Assembly: GCA_022865725.1 (NCBI GenBank)
Contig: JALHTP010000202.1
Coordinates: 1-7,694, forward strand
Length of the DNA: 7,694 nt
Direction: 5' to 3'
DNA from: Methyloceanibacter sp.
GTDB taxonomy: Bacteria; Pseudomonadota; Alphaproteobacteria; Rhizobiales; Methyloligellaceae
Shown piece by piece: positions 1 through 6,221 of the stretch. The notes below the pieces were generated by a model that ran no database searches, was not told the DNA's origin, and saw nothing but the letters and a program-made list of their open reading frames with translations. Within the stretch, counting starts at the first letter, position 1. Each line of letters starts with the position of its first letter. A program made the translations under genes and the position numbers.

Positions 1-959
1 CTTTCAGGGCCTTTTTGGAGTCAGGGCGCAAGGATCTCGACTTCGTCGCGATCAACGATCTCGGCTCGGCTGAGATGAACGCCCATCTGCTGGAGTTCGA
101 CAGCGTGCATGGGCGCTTCCGGGGCACGGTCAACGTCGCCGACGGGCATCTCAAGACCAATGGCCAGGATGTGGCGGTCCTGTCGGAGTCGACCCCTGAG
201 AAGCTCCCCTGGCGCGATCTGGGCGTCGATATCGTCATGGAATGCACCGGCCGCTTCACCGACCGCGAGGGCGCGGCGAAGCACCTGATCGCCGGCGCCA
301 AGCGCGTGCTGGTCTCGGCGCCATGCTCTGGCGCCGACCTTACCGTGGTCTATGGCGTGAACCACGACAAGCTCACGCAAGGGCACCACGTCGTCTCCAA
401 CGCTTCCTGCACCACCAATTGCCTCGCTCCCGTGGCGCAGGTGCTGCACGAGGCGATCGGCATCAAGCACGGCTATATGACGACGGTGCACGCTTATACC
501 GGCGACCAGCGCACGGTGGATACGCTGCACAAGGATCCGTACCGCGCGCGTGCCGCTGCCATGAATTTGATCCCCACCTCGACCGGCGCCGCCAAGGCGG
601 TCGGGCTAGTGCTGCCCGAATTGAAAGGCAAGCTCGATGGTGCCTCGATCAGGGTGCCGGTGCCGAATGTGAGCATGATCGATCTCACCTTCCAGGCTAT
701 GCGGCCGACCACCGTGCAGGAGATCAACGACGCCATGATCAAGGCCGCCGACGGGCCGCTCAAGGGCGTTCTCGGCGTGAACGCGAAGCCGCTCGTCTCG
801 TCCGACTTCAACCATGACCCGTTGAGCTCGATCTTCGACCTCGACAGCACCCATGTGGTCGACGGCACGTTCTGCCGCATCGTGTCCTGGTACGACAACG
901 AATGGGGCTTCTCCAATCGGATGAGCGACACGGCCGTTGCCATGGGTCGGCTGATATGA
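1..959 (+). CDS. gap: Glyceraldehyde-3-phosphate dehydrogenase, 5'-truncated by window edge
   Basis: This enzyme catalyses the reversible, phosphate-dependent oxidation of glyceraldehyde-3-phosphate to 1,3-bisphosphoglycerate in the cytoplasm. The reading frame is open from base 3, so the true start and the N-terminal GFGRIGR dinucleotide-binding loop lie upstream. About 318 residues are visible and roughly 17 are missing against the usual ~335. The TTG at 15 is internal, because upstream codons continue the family sequence (FRAFLESGRK). Visible hallmarks are AINDL, whose Asp is typical of NAD-binding enzymes, the catalytic motif SNASCTTNC with its Cys at 408-410, and the catalytic His in TTVHAYTGDQ at 489-491. 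PTSTGAAKAVG, the RVPVPNVS strand and the C-terminal WYDNEWGFSNRM are also present. SAPCSGAD has an uncommon Cys where Ala/Gly is usual. The stop overlaps the pgk start (ATGA), which suggests translational coupling. The family call is secure; whether it serves glycolysis or a Calvin cycle cannot be told here. Confidence 0.97.
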   Translation, partial: FRAFLESGRKDLDFVAINDLGSAEMNAHLLEFDSVHGRFRGTVNVADGHLKTNGQDVAVLSESTPEKLPWRDLGVDIVMECTGRFTDREGAAKHLIAGAKRVLVSAPCSGADLTVVYGVNHDKLTQGHHVVSNASCTTNCLAPVAQVLHEAIGIKHGYMTTVHAYTGDQRTVDTLHKDPYRARAAAMNLIPTSTGAAKAVGLVLPELKGKLDGASIRVPVPNVSMIDLTFQAMRPTTVQEINDAMIKAADGPLKGVLGVNAKPLVSSDFNHDPLSSIFDLDSTHVVDGTFCRIVSWYDNEWGFSNRMSDTAVAMGRLI

Positions 960-2230
960 ACGAGGCTCCGTCGCCCGCTTGCATAGGCGCGGGGGCGACA
1001 GGCGGTCTCGACCTCTCCCGCATCAGGTCCATCGACGGGGTCGATGTGCGCGGCAAGCGCGTGCTGGTCCGCGTCGACTTCAACGTGCCGATCGAAGGGG
1101 GCGCCGTCGCCGACCCGACCCGCATCACCCGCGTGCTGCCGACCATCGCCAGACTTGCGCGTGAGGGCGCCAAGGTGATCGTGCTGTCCCATTTGGGTCG
1201 TCCCAGGGGAACCATATCGGCCGACACCTCATTGCGGCCCGTCGCCATGAAGATGCAGGAGCTGATGCCGGGAACCAATGTTCGGTTCGTCGGCGATTGT
1301 ATCGGCGAAGAGGCGAGGCGAGGGGTTGCCGAACTCAGGCCCGGCGACGTGGCGGTGCTCCAGAATCTGCGTTTTTACCCGGGCGAGGAAAAGAACGATC
1401 CTGCATTTGCGAAACGCCTCGCCGAGCATGGCGATATCTATGTCGACGACGCCTTTTCCACGGCGCATAGGGCGCATGCCTCGGTCGAGGCCATCGCCGG
1501 TCTTCTCCCGTCTTATGCGGGTCTTCTCTTGATGGCCGAGATCACCGCGCTCGGCGAAGCGCTGGAAAACCCGGAACGGCCGGTCATGGCCATTGTCGGC
1601 GGCGCCAAGGTCTCGACCAAGATCGAGGTCCTGACCAATCTCGTCGCGCGCATGGATGTTCTCGTGGTTGGCGGCGGCATGGCCAATACCTTCCTTCTCG
1701 CCAAGGGGATCGAGATCGGCGCCTCGTTCTCCGAGCCCGATTTCGTGGCGACGGCGAAAGACATCATGGCGCGGGCCGCACAAGCCGGCTGCGAGATGGT
1801 CTTGCCGACTGACGCGGTGGTGGCCAAGGAGCTGAAAGAGGGTGTCGCGTGGCGCGTCTGCCCGGTCAGCGACGTGCCTGAAGACGCCATGATCCTCGAT
1901 TTCGGCCCTGAAGGCACGGCCGACCTGAAGCGGCGTTTAGGCTCCGTCCGCACCGCGCTGTGGAACGGGCCGCTCGGGGCGTTCGAGACGGCGCCCTTCG
2001 GCGAGGCGACGTTTGCGCTCGCCCGCGAGGTCGCGCGCCTGACCAAGGCAGGCAAGCTGGTGAGCGTCGCCGGCGGCGGCGATACGGTCAGGGCGCTGAA
2101 TGAGGCCCATGTGGCCGACAATTTCACTTATGTGTCGACGGCGGGCGGCGCCTTCCTGGAGTGGCTCGGGGGCCGTGAACTGCCGGGAGTCCTGGCGCTT
2201 GCCAGAAGCGGCGCCCACGCCTCAGCCTAG
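956..2230 (+). CDS. pgk: Phosphoglycerate kinase
   Basis: This cytoplasmic kinase transfers phosphate between 1,3-bisphosphoglycerate and ADP, the step after GAPDH. The chosen ATG at 956 overlaps the gap stop (ATGA) and gives 424 residues. An upstream ATG at 902 would lie well inside gap and was not used. Substrate-site motifs are VDFNVP (residues 40-45), TRIT (56-59), SHLGRP (78-83) and the AHRAHAS segment near 170-176. The nucleotide domain shows GGAKVSTK (215-222), GGGMANTF (239-246), NGPLGAFE (337-344), AGGGDT (372-377) and STAGGAFLEWL (394-404). The protein carries about 20 extra N-terminal residues rich in Gly/Ala before the usual start of the fold (DVRGKRVLVRVDF). The common NDAF motif reads DDAF at 164-167. 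No strong Shine-Dalgarno precedes the ATG, which fits coupling to gap. An alternative, shorter start is not offered by any in-frame ATG nearby. Confidence 0.97.
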   Translation: MNEAPSPACIGAGATGGLDLSRIRSIDGVDVRGKRVLVRVDFNVPIEGGAVADPTRITRVLPTIARLAREGAKVIVLSHLGRPRGTISADTSLRPVAMKMQELMPGTNVRFVGDCIGEEARRGVAELRPGDVAVLQNLRFYPGEEKNDPAFAKRLAEHGDIYVDDAFSTAHRAHASVEAIAGLLPSYAGLLLMAEITALGEALENPERPVMAIVGGAKVSTKIEVLTNLVARMDVLVVGGGMANTFLLAKGIEIGASFSEPDFVATAKDIMARAAQAGCEMVLPTDAVVAKELKEGVAWRVCPVSDVPEDAMILDFGPEGTADLKRRLGSVRTALWNGPLGAFETAPFGEATFALAREVARLTKAGKLVSVAGGGDTVRALNEAHVADNFTYVSTAGGAFLEWLGGRELPGVLALARSGAHASA

Positions 2231-2266
2231 GCTGAACCTCGAAGATTTCGGTCGATTCTCTCCATC

Positions 2267-2364
2267 TGTCATTCCCGCGAAAGCGGGAATCTAGTAACTA
2301 TCCATTCGCAGTTATTTGCGATCACCGGGATTACTGGATTGCCCGGTCAAGCCGGGCAATGACA
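2267..2364. repeat. Intergenic inverted-repeat element with two hairpins (copy 1)
   Basis: The 98-bp element fills most of the 144-bp pgk-rpe gap. It begins TGTCATTCCCGC and ends GCCGGGCAATGACA, so the outer ends are near-perfect inverted repeats. Two hairpins are visible: ATTCCCGC-GAAA-GCGGGAAT (2271-2290) and TTGCCCGG-TCAAG-CCGGGCAA (2339-2359). Elements of this TGTCATT(g)CCCG type are, to my knowledge, scattered between genes in alphaproteobacteria. The element ends 10 bp before the rpe ATG, so a pgk-rpe readthrough mRNA would carry the second hairpin just before the rpe ribosome-binding region. Neither hairpin has a T-run, so terminator function is not indicated. A diverged relative lies at 3551-3634. 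Confidence 0.8.
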
Positions 2365-2374
2365 TAGGTTGGAT

Positions 2375-3052
2375 ATGGCCCGCGACATTGTCATCGCCCC
2401 TTCGATCCTCTCGGCCGACTTCGCCAGGCTGGGCGAGGAGGTGCGCGCCATCGATTCCGCCGGCTGCGACTGGATCCATGTCGATGTCATGGACGGGCAT
2501 TTCGTGCCCAACATCACCATCGGGCCAGATGTGGTGAAGGCGCTCCGCCCGCATTCGAAGAAGCTGTTCGACGTGCATCTGATGATCGCGCCCTGCGATC
2601 CCTTCATCGAGGCGTTCGCTAAAGCGGGCTCCGACATCATCACCGTGCATGCCGAGGCCGGTCCGCATCTCGACCGCTCGCTCGCCTTCATCAGAAGCCT
2701 CGGCAAGAAGGCCGGCGTCAGCATCACGCCGTCCACGCCCGAGGACGCGATCGAATATGTGCTCGACAAGGTCGACCTCGTGCTGGTGATGACCGTGAAC
2801 CCCGGCTTCGGCGGCCAGGCTTTCATCCCCGGTCAACTGCACAAGATCAGAGCCATCCGCAAGATGATCGGCGCGCGGCCCATTCACCTCGAAGTCGATG
2901 GCGGCATCAATGCCGAGACGGCGCCGCTCGTGGTCGAGGCCGGGGCGAACGCGATCGTGGCGGGGTCGGGCGTGTTCAAGGGCGGCGCCTATCAAGAGAA
3001 CATCGCCGCCATCAGAGCCGCCGCCTTGCGCGCCCGCGCCGCCGCCGCGTGA
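2375..3052 (+). CDS. rpe: Ribulose-phosphate 3-epimerase
   Basis: This cytoplasmic, metal-dependent TIM-barrel enzyme interconverts D-ribulose-5-phosphate and D-xylulose-5-phosphate in the pentose-phosphate and Calvin pathways. The 225-residue length is normal for the family. Family signatures are IAPSILSADFARLG (7-20), the metal/acid-base residues in HVDVMDGHFVPN (His35, Asp37), HLMI (His68), the phosphate loop VNPGFGGQ (141-148), and EVDGGIN with Asp175 as the second catalytic Asp, followed by AGSGVF. The ATG at 2375 is preferred over the TTG at 2369 because homologues begin just before the IAPSILSADF strand. The Shine-Dalgarno is weak (AGG at 2366-2368). The gene lies downstream of gap-pgk on the same strand, separated by the hairpin repeat. 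Readthrough from pgk is plausible, since no T-rich terminator is seen. The C-terminus is Ala/Arg-rich. Confidence 0.96.
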   Translation: MARDIVIAPSILSADFARLGEEVRAIDSAGCDWIHVDVMDGHFVPNITIGPDVVKALRPHSKKLFDVHLMIAPCDPFIEAFAKAGSDIITVHAEAGPHLDRSLAFIRSLGKKAGVSITPSTPEDAIEYVLDKVDLVLVMTVNPGFGGQAFIPGQLHKIRAIRKMIGARPIHLEVDGGINAETAPLVVEAGANAIVAGSGVFKGGAYQENIAAIRAAALRARAAAA

Positions 3053-3061
3053 TCGCACAGC

Positions 3062-3312
3062 GTGAAAACGACGCGCTATTTCGAAGAACAAGTTTTGCGC
3101 AAGCGGCCGTACATTCAGCGGGGTTGGTGTTTGAGCGTTCTAGCCGCACCGATTCATCGGGAAAAGCAGGACGTGGTCGAATTCGTTTTTGGGGTAAGAT
3201 CGTACCGGAAGGTGAAACGCAAACGCGCATTCTTCGCGTTGTTACGCTAGAAGATGGCGAAACAGTCCACAATGCGTTCTTCGATCGCGGCTTTCGCGAA
3301 GAGGAGAAGTGA
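3062..3312 (+). pseudogene. Frameshifted small gene upstream of a DUF2283 gene
   Basis: Two overlapping frames join into one plausible ~83-residue protein. From GTG 3062 the first frame reads KTTRYFEEQVLRKRPY and continues to about REKQD (codon ending 3172). From about 3175 the sequence continues in the next frame as GRIRFWG, then LRVVTLEDGETVHNAF and DRGFREEEK, to the stop at 3310-3312. From memory, proteins with both halves in one chain are commonly found directly upstream of DUF2283 genes; the family is uncharacterised and I assign no function. A one-base loss near 3163-3175 would explain the split, and the first frame alone ends at 3248-3250. Base use is visibly more AT-rich than in rpe, hinting at transfer. 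The gene starts 9 bp after the rpe stop without a clear Shine-Dalgarno. A sequencing error is possible. Confidence 0.65.
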
Positions 3313-3524
3313 TGAAGCTGCATTATTATCCGGAGACTGACAGTCTCTATATCGAGCTGAAACCTACGCCTGGCACCGAGGCGCGAGAGATCGTCGAGGG
3401 TTTGGTCGTCGATTTTGACGCCAAGGGCGACGTTGTCGGCCTCGATATTGACCACGCCTCGAAGAAGCTCGACCTATCCATTGTGGAGACCGTGGCGCTG
3501 CCTCCTGCAAGCGCCGCCGAGTAA
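3312..3524 (+). CDS. DUF2283 domain-containing small protein
   Basis: This 70-residue protein matches the DUF2283 pattern. It has an N-terminal KLHYYPETDSLYIEL strand pair, then an acidic REIVEGLVVDFDAKGDVVGLDID core in which a D-x-x-G turn is followed by a G-hydrophobic-D-I strand. The function is unknown. Such proteins often sit in two-gene modules with another small protein, and the arrangement invites comparison with toxin-antitoxin pairs, but nothing in the sequence proves this. The ATG at 3312 overlaps the stop of the preceding frame (TGATG), and a strong Shine-Dalgarno GAGGAG (3301-3306) is correctly spaced. The GTG at 3309 is less well placed. The frame is intact although its upstream partner appears broken. 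The tail PPASAAE is probably disordered. Confidence 0.88.
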   Translation: MKLHYYPETDSLYIELKPTPGTEAREIVEGLVVDFDAKGDVVGLDIDHASKKLDLSIVETVALPPASAAE

Positions 3525-3550
3525 CGCTGGCCCCTAACGTTAACGTGACT

Positions 3551-3634
3551 TGTCATTGCCCGGTCCGGCCGCGCAAGCCACTATCCGGCCGCGACGATTG
3601 TCATTTACTAGATTGCCCGCTTCCGCGAGGCAGT
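3551..3634. repeat. Diverged copy of the TGTCATT/hairpin repeat (copy 2)
   Basis: The sequence begins TGTCATTGCCCGG, the reverse complement of the right end of the 2267-2364 element. It shares the blocks ACTATCC and TTACT(a/g)GATTGCCCG with that element in the same order, and ends GGCAGTGA in place of GGCAATGA. The right-hand hairpin has decayed (TTGCCCGC, loop TTCC, GCGAGGCA). It fills the gap between the DUF2283 gene and the CcdA-like gene, and its right edge supplies the GAGG that could act as ribosome-binding site for that gene. A perfect 10-bp palindrome ACGTTAACGT (3537-3546) lies just to its left, with no clear role. Confidence 0.62.
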
Positions 3635-3636
3635 GA

Positions 3637-4386
3637 TTGAAGAGGCTGAATTTGGACGTCACCTATGTCGGCGCGCTGATCGCGGGGCTTTTGAGCTTCC
3701 TCTCGCCTTGCGTGCTGCCGCTCGTGCCGCCTTATCTCTGCTTCCTCGGCGGCACCACCTTCGACCAACTCACCGGCGAGGACGAGACGCCGTCGCATGT
3801 CTATACGACGGTGGTGCTGTCGTCGGTCGCCTTCGTGCTCGGCTTCACCACGGTGTTCGTCATTCTCGGCGCCACGGCCACCGTGGCAGGCCAGCTGCTC
3901 GCCGCGAATCTCCCGCTGCTCAGCAGGATCGCCGGCGTGGTCATCATCATCGCTGGCTTGCATTTCCTCGGTGTCTTCCACCTGCCCATCCTGCACCGCG
4001 AGGCGCGCTACCATGCCGATGCGCGCCCCGCCGGTCTTCTCGGCGCCTATATCATCGGCCTCGCCTTCGCCTTCGGCTGGACGCCCTGTATCGGGCCGGT
4101 GCTCGCCGCCATCCTCGCCGTTGCCGCGGGGGAGGATTTGATCTCCAAGGGCATCAGCCTGCTCCTCGTCTATTCCTTGGGGCTCGGCATACCGTTCATC
4201 GCCGCGGCCGTCGCCATCAGGCCTTTCATGAGCACCATGCAGCGCTTCCGCAAGCACCTCGCGATCATCGAGAAGCTGCTTGGCGGCTTCCTCGTTGTGA
4301 CCGGGGTTCTCTTTCTCACCAACTCCATGACGCTGATCGCCTCCTGGATGCTCGAGCTGTTTCCAGGCCTTGCCACCATCGGCTGA
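3637..4386 (+). CDS. ccdA: CcdA/DsbD-type membrane thiol-disulfide electron transporter
   Basis: Proteins of this family carry electrons from cytoplasmic thioredoxin across the inner membrane to periplasmic thiol proteins, classically for cytochrome c maturation. The 249-residue protein has six likely membrane segments at about 8-30, 57-80, 97-117, 133-160, 170-195 and 211-231. The paired redox cysteines sit in LSPCVLPLVPPYL (Cys25, helix 1) and GWTPCIGPVL (Cys151, helix 4), both family hallmarks. Cys35 is an extra one. No ATG start exists. TTG 3637 (GAGG at 3627-3630) and TTG 3652 (AAGAGG at 3640-3645) both have well-spaced ribosome sites. The second would give 244 residues and starts nearer the usual N-terminus. 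thiD follows after a short gap, so co-transcription is likely. No cytochrome c maturation genes are visible nearby, so the partner protein is unknown. Confidence 0.92.
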   Translation: MKRLNLDVTYVGALIAGLLSFLSPCVLPLVPPYLCFLGGTTFDQLTGEDETPSHVYTTVVLSSVAFVLGFTTVFVILGATATVAGQLLAANLPLLSRIAGVVIIIAGLHFLGVFHLPILHREARYHADARPAGLLGAYIIGLAFAFGWTPCIGPVLAAILAVAAGEDLISKGISLLLVYSLGLGIPFIAAAVAIRPFMSTMQRFRKHLAIIEKLLGGFLVVTGVLFLTNSMTLIASWMLELFPGLATIG

Positions 4387-4431
4387 CGCGGCGCCCTCGC
4401 ATTTCGCGCGTCCGCGCCGATATTGATGCTC

Positions 4432-5238
4432 ATGACCACAATCGCTCTCACCATCGCCGGCTCGGATTCTTGCGGAGGCGCTGGCATCCAGGCCGACCTC
4501 AAGACCTTCTCCGCGCTCGGCGTCTATGGCGCGAGCGCGATCACGGCGCTGACCGCGCAGAATACGCAAGGCGTGGAAGCTGTGCTGGTCGTTCCGCCGG
4601 ACTTCGTGGCGCGGCAGATCAAGGTGGTGGCGCGCGACCTCAAGGTGGGCGCCGTCAAGATCGGCATGCTCGCCACGAGCGAGGTCATCGAGGCCGTCGC
4701 CGAGGCGCTCGAGGCCTTCGCAGGTGTCCCGATCGTGCTCGACCCCATCATGGTGGCCGCATCGGGCGATGTTCTGCTCGATGAAGACGCCATAGAAACG
4801 CTGCGCACGCTGCTGCTGCCGCGAGCGAGCCTGATCACGCCAAACCTGCCGGAGGCGGCGAAGCTGCTCGGCAGCGGCGAGGCCAAGAATGAGCGCGAGA
4901 TGTCCGCCCAGGCCGTGGCGCTCAGACGCCTCGGGGCAAAGGCTGTGCTCATCAAAGGCGGCCATGCGGAAGGCGCCGAGGCGGTCGATCTTCTCCTCGA
5001 CGCGGAGGGGGAGTTGCGGCTCGCAGCACCGCGCGTGAAGACCGGCAACACCCACGGTACCGGCTGCACGCTCTCCTCGGCCATCGCCGCCGAGCTTGCC
5101 AAAGGCGCCTCTCTCCGCGAGGCCGTCGTGGCGGCCAAGGCCTATGTCACGGCGGCGATCGGCGCCGCGGATGATCTCCACATCGGCAAGGGCAGGGGCC
5201 CGGTTCATCATTTCCACGCGCTCTGGCCGCGGAAATGA
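4432..5238 (+). CDS. thiD: Hydroxymethylpyrimidine/phosphomethylpyrimidine kinase
   Basis: This cytoplasmic kinase of thiamine synthesis phosphorylates HMP and HMP-P to HMP-PP, which is then joined to the thiazole unit by ThiE. The 268-residue ribokinase-like protein has the N-terminal substrate motif LTIAGSDSCGGAGIQADLKTF (6-26), with Cys14 where Ser is usual. It also has ALTAQNT (39-45), the LDPIMVA strand with Asp104, TPNLPEA (136-142), IKGGH (174-178) and the anion-hole/catalytic NTHGTGCTLS (206-215, Cys212). ATG 4432 is preferred because homologues begin MT-x-IALTIAGSDS; TTG 4423 and ATG 4426 are in-frame alternatives. No clear Shine-Dalgarno is seen. It lies 45 bp after the CcdA-like gene and ends 10 bp before the converging - strand gene, with no obvious terminator between. 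No TPP riboswitch is visible upstream. Confidence 0.96.
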   Translation: MTTIALTIAGSDSCGGAGIQADLKTFSALGVYGASAITALTAQNTQGVEAVLVVPPDFVARQIKVVARDLKVGAVKIGMLATSEVIEAVAEALEAFAGVPIVLDPIMVAASGDVLLDEDAIETLRTLLLPRASLITPNLPEAAKLLGSGEAKNEREMSAQAVALRRLGAKAVLIKGGHAEGAEAVDLLLDAEGELRLAAPRVKTGNTHGTGCTLSSAIAAELAKGASLREAVVAAKAYVTAAIGAADDLHIGKGRGPVHHFHALWPRK

Positions 5239-5248
5239 CGGCAGTGAG

Positions 5249-6094
5249 CTAGCCCTCGGCCACGACCTTAACAAGCTGCTCGCCCAGGCCTGAAACGGTA
5301 AGCCGCAACTCGTCGCCGGGCTTGAGAAACACCCGCGGGTTCCGCGCCATGCCGACGCCGGGCGGCGTCCCCGTGGTGATGACGTCGCCAGGCATGAGCG
5401 TCATGTATTGGCTGATATAGGCGACGAGCGCGGCCACCCCGAAGACCATGGTCGAGGTCGACCCGGTCTGCATGCGCGCCCCGTTGAGATCGAGCGCAAG
5501 ATCGAGCCGTTGCGGATCGGGGATCTCGTCGGTGGTGACGAGCCAAGGCCCGAGCGGCCCGAAACTGTCATGGCTCTTGGCCTTGATCCACTCGCCGGGC
5601 CCGCCCTTCTGCAGGCTCCGCTCGGAGACATCGTTGCAGATCGTGTAGCCGGCGACGTAGTCGAGCGCGCGCGCTTCCGGCACGTCCTTTGCCCGCGTGC
5701 CGATCACCACCGCCAGCTCGACCTCGAAATCCATGCGATCGAAGCCCTTGGGCTGCAGCACGGGATCGTTGGGACCCGAGACGCAGGAACTCGCTTTGGC
5801 GAACACGATCGGCACTTCGGGGATCGGCATGCCGGTCTCCTCGGCATGGTCCCGATAGTTGAGCCCAATGCCCAGGAACTTCGGCACGACCCCGATCGGG
5901 GGCCCGAGCCGGGGCTCGCCTTCAACCAGCGGAAGCGCCGCAAGATCGAGCGCCTTGATACGATTCAGGCTTTCCCGCCCGAGCGCATCGCCGGCGAAAT
6001 CCGGCACCATTTGCGAAAGGTCGCGGATCCGGCCGCTTGCATCGAGGATTGCTGGTTTTTCCCGCCCACTCTGGCCATAACGTAACAGCTTCAT
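5249..6094 (-). CDS. Fumarylacetoacetate hydrolase family protein
   Basis: The 281-residue protein belongs to the FAH superfamily, metal-dependent enzymes that cleave C-C bonds in, or decarboxylate, diketo or oxo acids. The shape is a short N-terminal domain (1-65) followed by the FAH fold. Key residues visible are His83 in LNYRDHAEE, the metal ligands Glu124 and Glu126 in DFEVELAVVIG and Asp155 in CNDVSER. KAKSHDSFGPLGPW (171-184) holds the substrate-site Lys, and TGTPPGVG (241-248) follows. The overall pattern is closest to the group annotated as 2,4-diketo-3-deoxy-L-fuconate hydrolase, ureidoglycolate lyase or FAHD1-like, names that are often transferred loosely, so the substrate is left open. 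The ATG has a good Shine-Dalgarno (AGGGGA, about 6 bases upstream on the - strand). It is transcribed alone, towards thiD and away from the secreted-protein gene. Confidence 0.93.
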   Translation of the reverse strand: MKLLRYGQSGREKPAILDASGRIRDLSQMVPDFAGDALGRESLNRIKALDLAALPLVEGEPRLGPPIGVVPKFLGIGLNYRDHAEETGMPIPEVPIVFAKASSCVSGPNDPVLQPKGFDRMDFEVELAVVIGTRAKDVPEARALDYVAGYTICNDVSERSLQKGGPGEWIKAKSHDSFGPLGPWLVTTDEIPDPQRLDLALDLNGARMQTGSTSTMVFGVAALVAYISQYMTLMPGDVITTGTPPGVGMARNPRVFLKPGDELRLTVSGLGEQLVKVVAEG

Positions 6095-6221
6095 CGATCT
6101 TCCCCTGGTCCCATTTTTTTTGCATGATGCACGCGGGCACGGGGGGCGGCAACCGCCCGCGATTGCCCTGACACCAAGTCAGGGCTTGGTTTCCAGCGCA
6201 TCAACCAGAGGGATAGGCTCA
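6095..6221. promoter_or_regulatory. Divergent intergenic region with overlapping inverted repeats
   Basis: This 127-bp gap should hold the promoters of both flanking, divergent genes. Structures seen are the palindrome TGCAT-G-ATGCA (6121-6131) next to an 8-T run, and GGGCGG-CAA-CCGCCC (6144-6158) overlapping a longer CGCGGGC/GCCCGCG pairing (6132-6138 with 6155-6161). An 8-bp stem GCCCTGAC-ACCAA-GTCAGGGC (6165-6185) shares bases with ACCAAG-TCAGGG-CTTGGT (6173-6190), so these two hairpins exclude each other. No convincing -35/-10 pair was found for the + strand gene. On the - strand a weak TTGCCG, 17-bp spacer, CATCAT candidate exists. Whether these are operators or leader-RNA structures is open. 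Confidence 0.4.

Noticed and set aside
2267..2364. Insertion sequence or CRISPR unit
   Set aside because: There is no transposase and no regularly spaced direct repeats. The structure is a short hairpin-type intergenic repeat.
3158..3178. Programmed -1 frameshift joining the two small frames
   Set aside because: GGGAAAAG is present but is out of register for a standard X-XXY-YYZ slip, and only a weak A-AAG slip is possible. A simple one-base loss is the plainer explanation.
4387..4431. TPP riboswitch controlling thiD
   Set aside because: The 45-bp gap is far too short, and none of the conserved thi-box sequences is present there or before the CcdA-like gene.
3601..5274. A 557-codon open frame on the - strand
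   Set aside because: It is antisense to the clear CcdA-like and thiD genes. Its product is a charge-rich, low-complexity shadow (Arg, Asp, Glu, His, Gln) typical of antisense frames in GC-rich DNA.
5408..6085. A 225-codon + strand open frame opposite the FAH-family gene
   Set aside because: The - strand frame has all FAH catalytic motifs and a good ribosome site, so the + strand frame is its shadow.
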